From Rickettsiales bacterium (GTDB lineage Bacteria; Pseudomonadota; Alphaproteobacteria; Rs-D84), in the NCBI GenBank assembly GCA_031259745.1, contig JAIRLB010000049.1:1-15396 (forward strand): a stretch of DNA of 15,396 nt, in the 5' to 3' direction. Shown in pieces: positions 13,900-15,396 of this stretch. Position 1 is the first letter of the stretch; every line of letters begins with the position of its first letter. The position numbers and the translations under genes are program-made. The notes below the pieces were generated by a model. That model searched no databases. It saw nothing but the letters and a program-made list of their open reading frames with translations, and was not told the DNA's origin.

Positions 13900-14475
13900 A
13901 TGAAAAACGCGATTATTCTTCATGGAATTGATGATGCTGTCGAAGATATTTTGGCAATGCCAAACAGTCCGTCAAATTCACACTGGTTTCCTTGGCTGCA
14001 ATGGGAGTTGATAAAGAAAGGCATACTGGCACAAACGCCCGAAATGCCACGCCCATACTTAAAAGATATGAATTATGACGAATGGGTCGGCATTATCGAA
14101 CAGTTTCAAATTGATAAAAATTCTATTTTAATCGGGCATTCGTGCGGGGGTGGTTTTTTCTTGAAATACCTGTCCTTGAATCCGAATATAAAAGTCGGTC
14201 AGTTGGTCTTGGTCGCGCCTTGGCTGGATACGGAACAAGATAGCCCGACATTTTTTAATAATCTTTATTTAGATCCAGATTTGCCCGCGCGTGTTGGTCA
14301 AATAGATGTGTTTTTATCATCTGATGATATGGATATCATAAAGATGTCAATTGATAAAATAAAATCAGCATATGACAATATAATTAAATATCACGATATG
14401 GGCAACAAGGGCCATTTTTGCGAAAGGGACTTAAAATCGAAACAATTTCCAGAATTATTGGCCGTTATAAAATAA
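13900..14475 (+). CDS. Small alpha/beta hydrolase (RBBP9/YdeN-like)
   Basis: 191 residues. It starts with MKNAIILHGIDD, the first beta strand and oxyanion-type HG. The nucleophile elbow is GHSCGG with S81, the acid is probably D142 or D143 (FLSSDDMD), and the catalytic histidine is H172 (GNKGHF). The HWFPWLQWELIKKG segment after the first strand and the small size fit the RBBP9/YdeN group of serine hydrolases. No signal peptide, so cytoplasmic; the substrate is unknown. GGAG in the last codons of the DUF3781-like gene lies 7 nt before the ATG, and the gap is 1 nt, so the two are translationally linked. A terminator follows immediately, closing the unit. Like its neighbours it is more AT-rich than the sec and mutL genes. 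Confidence 0.8.
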   Translation: MKNAIILHGIDDAVEDILAMPNSPSNSHWFPWLQWELIKKGILAQTPEMPRPYLKDMNYDEWVGIIEQFQIDKNSILIGHSCGGGFFLKYLSLNPNIKVGQLVLVAPWLDTEQDSPTFFNNLYLDPDLPARVGQIDVFLSSDDMDIIKMSIDKIKSAYDNIIKYHDMGNKGHFCERDLKSKQFPELLAVIK

Positions 14476-14480
14476 TAAAC

Positions 14481-14511
14481 AAGCTCCCTTGGTTTCCATG
14501 GGCTTTTTTTT
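14481..14511 (+). terminator. Rho-independent terminator before ftsK
   Basis: An imperfect hairpin pairs AAG..CCC..TGG with CCA..GGG..CTT around a TTT loop (14481-14505) and runs into eight T's (14504-14511). It lies 6 nt after the hydrolase stop and separates that unit from ftsK. Confidence 0.6.
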
Positions 14512-14523
14512 GCACCGATTTTG

Positions 14524-14532
14524 TGATAAAAT
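14524..14532 (+). promoter_or_regulatory. Extended -10 promoter for ftsK
   Basis: TG-A-TAAAAT (14524-14532) fits an extended -10 element. No -35 is recognisable (the expected place is the T-tract of the terminator). The predicted start, near 14539, coincides with the ftsK ATG. Confidence 0.4.
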
Positions 14533-14538
14533 GCATCC

Positions 14539-15396
14539 ATGGCCAATAATGCGAAGTTTTTGCCGGAGCGCGTTTCCGGCGCATTGAAGAATCTTGCCCT
14601 GCGCGGGACGGGGGCGGCTTTGCTGCTGCTGGGCGCATGGTTTGCCTTTGCCTTGATATTTCACGACCCTTATCTGGACGGTTTTGCCGCGACAAGTTCA
14701 TTCGGCGCGCAAAGCCTTGTCGATAATATTGTTGGATTCCTCCGTTTCGGCATTGGTTTTATCCCGGCCTTGTTCTTATTTTTATGCTTAGCGCATACGG
14801 GATTATCTTTTGTTATGAACTGGTTGGCCGAACGTGCGCCAGAATATAATTTATTGCGTGGCTTTATCGCTGTATGTTCTGGCTCCGCGGGCCTCGGCGC
14901 AATGGCGCCGTCCATGTCTTTGGGCGGCATGGCTGGCAGCATTGCTGCAAATGACATCAATTGGTTGCTCGGCGGTTGGACCTTCTTGGCGGGAATTGTT
15001 TTTTTCGTGATATTCTTGTTGATGGCCGCCAAGCTGCTTCATATAGGGCCGGGCGATTTGCGCGCGCTGATTCGCGCCTTATACAAGACGATTGTTTGGT
15101 TGCTTTCTCTGTTCCATTTGATAAAGCCGTCAATATCCGAAAAGTCCGGTGAAGAGGAATACGAAGAAGACGCGGATGAAGAAAAGACAGCCAGACGGGC
15201 CGCGCGCAAAAAGATCGATACCGCTGCGGCAAGGCAACAGCTTGGGCGCGGAAAAAAATCATCCGGCGCAGGGAATAAGGAGTATGAATTGCCGCCGCCG
15301 GAATTCTTGGAGAAATCCGTGGTGAGCAAGGCATTCATTACACCGGAACTGAAACGCAACGCGGCGGCCCTTGAAACGATTAGCCGTTTTTCAGCC
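14539..15396 (+). CDS. ftsK: DNA translocase FtsK, N-terminal part (truncated by window end)
   Basis: 286 codons are visible and the frame is open at the window end. The N-terminus has four membrane helices (about 23-44, 68-92, 104-126, 140-166), as in FtsK, which anchors at the division septum. An acidic linker follows (EKSGEEEYEEDADEEK, about 200-215). Then comes YELPPPEFLEKSVV and LKRNAAALETISRFSA, matching the start of the alpha domain of the FtsK motor in alphaproteobacterial proteins. The ATPase motor and gamma domain, which pumps DNA and activates XerD, lie beyond the window. The ATG at 14539 has no Shine-Dalgarno sequence; an ATG at 14531 is in another frame. FtsK's usual partner XerD is encoded at 1445-2314 in a separate operon. 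Confidence 0.85.
   Translation, partial: MANNAKFLPERVSGALKNLALRGTGAALLLLGAWFAFALIFHDPYLDGFAATSSFGAQSLVDNIVGFLRFGIGFIPALFLFLCLAHTGLSFVMNWLAERAPEYNLLRGFIAVCSGSAGLGAMAPSMSLGGMAGSIAANDINWLLGGWTFLAGIVFFVIFLLMAAKLLHIGPGDLRALIRALYKTIVWLLSLFHLIKPSISEKSGEEEYEEDADEEKTARRAARKKIDTAAARQQLGRGKKSSGAGNKEYELPPPEFLEKSVVSKAFITPELKRNAAALETISRFSA

Noticed and set aside
1..15396. tRNA genes, CRISPR arrays, insertion sequences
   Set aside because: No cloverleaf with a T-loop consensus, no regularly spaced direct repeats, and no transposase-like protein were seen. The XerD-like gene has housekeeping character and operon context, so it was not called an integrase of a mobile element.

Overview
The window is a compact piece of a bacterial chromosome, most likely from an uncultured, host-associated (gut-type) alphaproteobacterium. 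The core genes support this: an alphaproteobacterial-style zinc-finger/J-domain protein, an LptG permease, an endonuclease-type MutL, a yajC-secD-secF operon and a four-helix FtsK N-terminus. The secreted cysteine-rich proteins resemble those I associate with uncultured gut Alphaproteobacteria. That placement is recollection and inference, not a search result.

Layout. (1) 1-922: the 3' part of a cysteine-containing protein of unknown function, ending at a hairpin terminator. (2) 948-3514, minus strand: a tightly coupled operon lptG -> 42-codon membrane mini-protein -> xerD-like recombinase -> J-domain protein. The mini-gene (2314-2442) was read directly from the sequence. (3) 3515-3614: back-to-back promoters for lptG and greA that appear to share one palindromic -35 hexamer. 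(4) 3615-5832: greA-mutL. (5) 5915-8549: an accessory block with two divergent genes for small secreted cysteine-rich proteins. The region between them (6467-7006) is not empty. It holds two divergent promoters, each followed by a long leader with long-range base pairing; the rightward leader ends in a terminator with a possible anti-terminator partner. The rightward cysteine-rich gene is followed 10 nt later by a GT-B glycosyltransferase. (6) 8569-11387: promoter plus yajC-secD-secF. (7) 11410-12951: a secreted PDZ/S41-protease-like protein that appears to have lost both catalytic residues. (8) 12959-14475: three small, closely packed and more AT-rich genes (PAP2 phosphatase, DUF3781-like protein, small alpha/beta hydrolase) ending in a terminator. 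(9) 14539-15396: the start of ftsK, preceded by an extended -10 so close that its mRNA may be leaderless.

How they work together. The housekeeping genes cover envelope building and export (LptG, YajC-SecD-SecF, PAP2), DNA maintenance (XerD, MutL, FtsK) and transcription (GreA). XerD and FtsK normally cooperate in chromosome-dimer resolution but lie in separate units here. The best candidate for something undescribed is the 6521-6983 intergenic region: two structured leaders, one switch-like, controlling secreted cysteine-rich proteins and a glycosyltransferase. No tRNA, rRNA, CRISPR array or recognisable insertion sequence was found.
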